Shown in pieces: positions 62,643 to 64,000 of a stretch of DNA of 64,000 nucleotides. The notes beneath the pieces are model-generated. The model had not been told where the DNA came from. It saw only the letters and a program-made list of their open reading frames with translations, and did no database searches. The DNA lies in NCBI GenBank assembly GCA_963847715.1, contig CAWKAZ010000002.1, positions 186,001-250,000 of the forward strand. Reading direction: 5' to 3'. Position 1 is the stretch's first letter; each line of letters starts with the position of its first letter. This DNA comes from Acidiflorens sp963847715 (GTDB lineage Bacteria > Acidobacteriota > Terriglobia > Terriglobales > Acidobacteriaceae). The position numbers and the translations under genes were made by a program.

Positions 62643-62763
62643 AGCTTTCAGCTATCAGCTCTCAGCCATCAGTTAAACCCTTCGTTCGCCTCAGCTTTCC
62701 ATCGGGGCCGGTAATAAAGCTAGCCGGGTTTCCTGATGGCTGATGGCTAATAGCTCACGGCTA
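62643..62763. repeat. Heptamer hairpin between atpH and atpA, AGCTATC type
   Basis: Left arm (62643-62680) has AGCTATC, AGCTCTC and AGCCATC units and then AAACCC. The right arm (62726-62763) is the imperfect reverse complement, reaching GGGTTT, and includes the atpH stop codon. Spacer about 45 nt. Confidence 0.88.
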
Positions 62764-63303
62764 ACTTACCAACTGTTCCCTTATCTTTTCCAACTGTCCC
62801 TTGACGGAACCGTCGTAGATTGTGCTGCCTACTTGCACTACCGCGCCGCCTAGCAGCGTGGCGTCTTGTGCGTATTTTGCTTTTATCTTCTTGCCGGTCA
62901 TCTTCATGATCTCGGCTTCCAGCATCTTCTTTTCCGCGTCACTTAGCTGGCGCGCGCTGCTGATTTGGGCGTCGGCGAATCCCTGCCGGTCGTTTAATTC
63001 CTGCTCCAACTGTTTCAGGATCTCGCTGAACAGGGGCAGCCGCCGGTGATCTGTGACCACGGCAACGAAATTCCGGACTTGCCTGGTTGTACCGAGCCGC
63101 CCGGTAATGGCGTCAATCACGGCTCGCTTGCGATCCCCCGGGATGGACGGATTTTCGAGGACACGGCGCAGTTGGTCGCTTTCCTGAAGTAACGACTCAA
63201 AGCTATGCAATTCCTCTAAGGCGCGGGCAGGATCCAGTTTGCTGCTGCCGGTCATGACGACATCGGCAAAGGCGCGAGCGTAGGTTCCGGTTACGGAAGC
63301 CAT
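62761..63303 (-). CDS. atpH: ATP synthase F1 delta subunit
   Basis: A 180-residue stator subunit (OSCP): TYARAFADVVM at the N-terminus, the helical bundle (residues 1-105), and C-terminal DATLLGGAVVQVGSTIYDGSVKGQLEKIREQL typical of the family. It is directly adjacent to atpF (no gap), so the two are translationally coupled. Confidence 0.97.
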   Translation of the reverse strand: MASVTGTYARAFADVVMTGSSKLDPARALEELHSFESLLQESDQLRRVLENPSIPGDRKRAVIDAITGRLGTTRQVRNFVAVVTDHRRLPLFSEILKQLEQELNDRQGFADAQISSARQLSDAEKKMLEAEIMKMTGKKIKAKYAQDATLLGGAVVQVGSTIYDGSVKGQLEKIREQLVS

Positions 63304-64000
63304 CTACTGGCCGTCCTTTCCGCCATCATTCCCAGACGCGAGCTTCGAAGCAAAAGTGCGAACCAGCACCTGATCGGTGTTCGAATCGACGTTGATCTGC
63401 TGTCGGGCAAGCGCAATCGCGAGGCTGGCCGTGTGCGCGCTTAATTCGCGGCGAGCCAACTTGGCGGCGGTGGCAATCTCCTGCTCGGCGGCCAGCACGA
63501 CTTTGCGCATATCTTCTTCGGCCGCCTTCTGGATGCGGACTTCTTCGGCCGCTGCCTCTTTTTCGGCAGTGGCCTGCATCTGTCCAATTTCCACGTCCAG
63601 TTGGCGCAGGCGATTTTCAATGTCGGCCAAACGGCGATTCGCATCCTGGCTGGCGGCGCGGGCCTCCTCTAACGCCTGCTGGATCGACGCGCTGCGGGCG
63701 CGGAATATGCCGGGCAAGAACTTGCGTCCAGCCCAAATTGCGATAGCCACAATGATGGCAAAGTTGAAACCGAGCGCCAGCAGATGTGCCTGATGCACGT
63801 TCAGACCGGTCACCCGCGCCAACATGCGAACCATGCTGGAGTGCTTCAGATCTGCGTGCTCTTCCTCCTCGCCGGTTGCCTCTCGTTCCTCCTCGGCGAG
63901 TCGCCCGCCGATTCCTTTGGGCTCGTGCGCCGTCTGCTGATCTTCTTTCTTTGCCGGTTCGGCGGATGCGGTTCCCGGTGCAGACTGGGCAGAGCCTTGC
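63304..64000 (-). CDS. atpF: ATP synthase F0 b subunit, partial, with N-terminal extension
   Basis: The conserved part is the membrane helix HLLALGFNFAIIVAIAIWAG and the long charged helix of the stator stalk. An ATG at 63834 (MVRMLARVTG) could be the start, but it has no ribosome-binding site and the frame continues open through the window end. The upstream text (EEERE, GEEEEHADLKHSS) is hydrophilic, acidic and in frame. I therefore read the gene as truncated by the window, with an unusual extended N-terminus of at least 55 residues, possibly including a signal sequence beyond the edge. Confidence 0.9.
   Translation of the reverse strand, partial: QGSAQSAPGTASAEPAKKEDQQTAHEPKGIGGRLAEEEREATGEEEEHADLKHSSMVRMLARVTGLNVHQAHLLALGFNFAIIVAIAIWAGRKFLPGIFRARSASIQQALEEARAASQDANRRLADIENRLRQLDVEIGQMQATAEKEAAAEEVRIQKAAEEDMRKVVLAAEQEIATAAKLARRELSAHTASLAIALARQQINVDSNTDQVLVRTFASKLASGNDGGKDGQ

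Noticed and set aside
1..64000. Mobile element, prophage, tRNA or rRNA
   Set aside because: No transposase, integrase, phage gene, tRNA cloverleaf or rRNA segment was recognised on either strand.

Overview
The window reads as a chromosomal segment of an Acidobacteriota bacterium, most likely Terriglobia (subdivision 1, Koribacter-like). This is inferred from the gene mix: a Tes/Mss-type radical SAM protein, an ECF sigma factor overlapping a TPR-type Ser/Thr kinase, BNR/VPS10-like secreted proteins, an ATP synthase b subunit with a long N-terminal extension, and many palindromic and 7-nt-periodic intergenic repeats. DNA is moderately GC-rich and densely coding. I saw no rRNA, tRNA, prophage, insertion sequence or CRISPR array.

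Layout. 0-5 kb: gcvT-gcvH, a small Cys-rich protein, a methylmalonyl-CoA mutase catalytic chain, and small membrane or periplasmic proteins. 5-11 kb: KimA-like transporter, TonB-like protein with a structured leader, secreted M48 protease, and a Flp-type mini-pilin missed by ORF length cut-offs. 11-17 kb: NarL-type two-component pair, a second histidine kinase with a decayed ATP-binding domain, and rlmN. 17-24 kb: M16 peptidase, two MacB-like permeases without an ATPase, FKBP isomerase, and Cu/Zn superoxide dismutase with an apparently leaderless mRNA. 23.6-29.5 kb: large BNR-repeat secreted protein, esterase, a VKOR plus thioredoxin-like pair, and a lipid kinase.

29.6-39.2 kb is a one-directional lipid cluster: two acyl-activating enzymes, a free-standing ACP, an enoyl-CoA hydratase, a polysaccharide pyruvyl transferase homologue, a thioester-reductase-like SDR, and a fatty acyl reductase fused to a catalytically dead HAD domain. 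With the lipid kinase beside it, it looks like a pathway for fatty alcohol/aldehyde or ether-type lipids. At 53.5-55.7 kb a radical SAM enzyme with the cysteine layout of archaeal tetraether synthase and bacterial membrane-spanning-lipid synthase suggests that the cell joins acyl chains tail to tail (iso-diabolic acid type lipids).

39-53 kb holds a secreted protein with a NADAR-like motif, an acetyltransferase, ChrA, aquaporin, soluble transhydrogenase, secreted proteins, a lactonase-fold protein and the sigma factor/kinase pair. 55.9-64 kb ends with a HEAT-repeat protein and the ATP synthase operon atpF-H-A-G-D-C (minus strand, atpF running off the end). Within that operon, hairpin repeats sit in every gap except the atpF-atpH and atpF-upstream junctions.

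Recurrent structure: at least ten intergenic sites carry arrays with a 7-nt period. The unit differs from site to site, and five sites also carry an inverted second arm, giving a common hairpin architecture with locus-specific sequence. Other palindromic repeat families lie between convergent genes. All functions are assigned by reading motifs; no database search was run.
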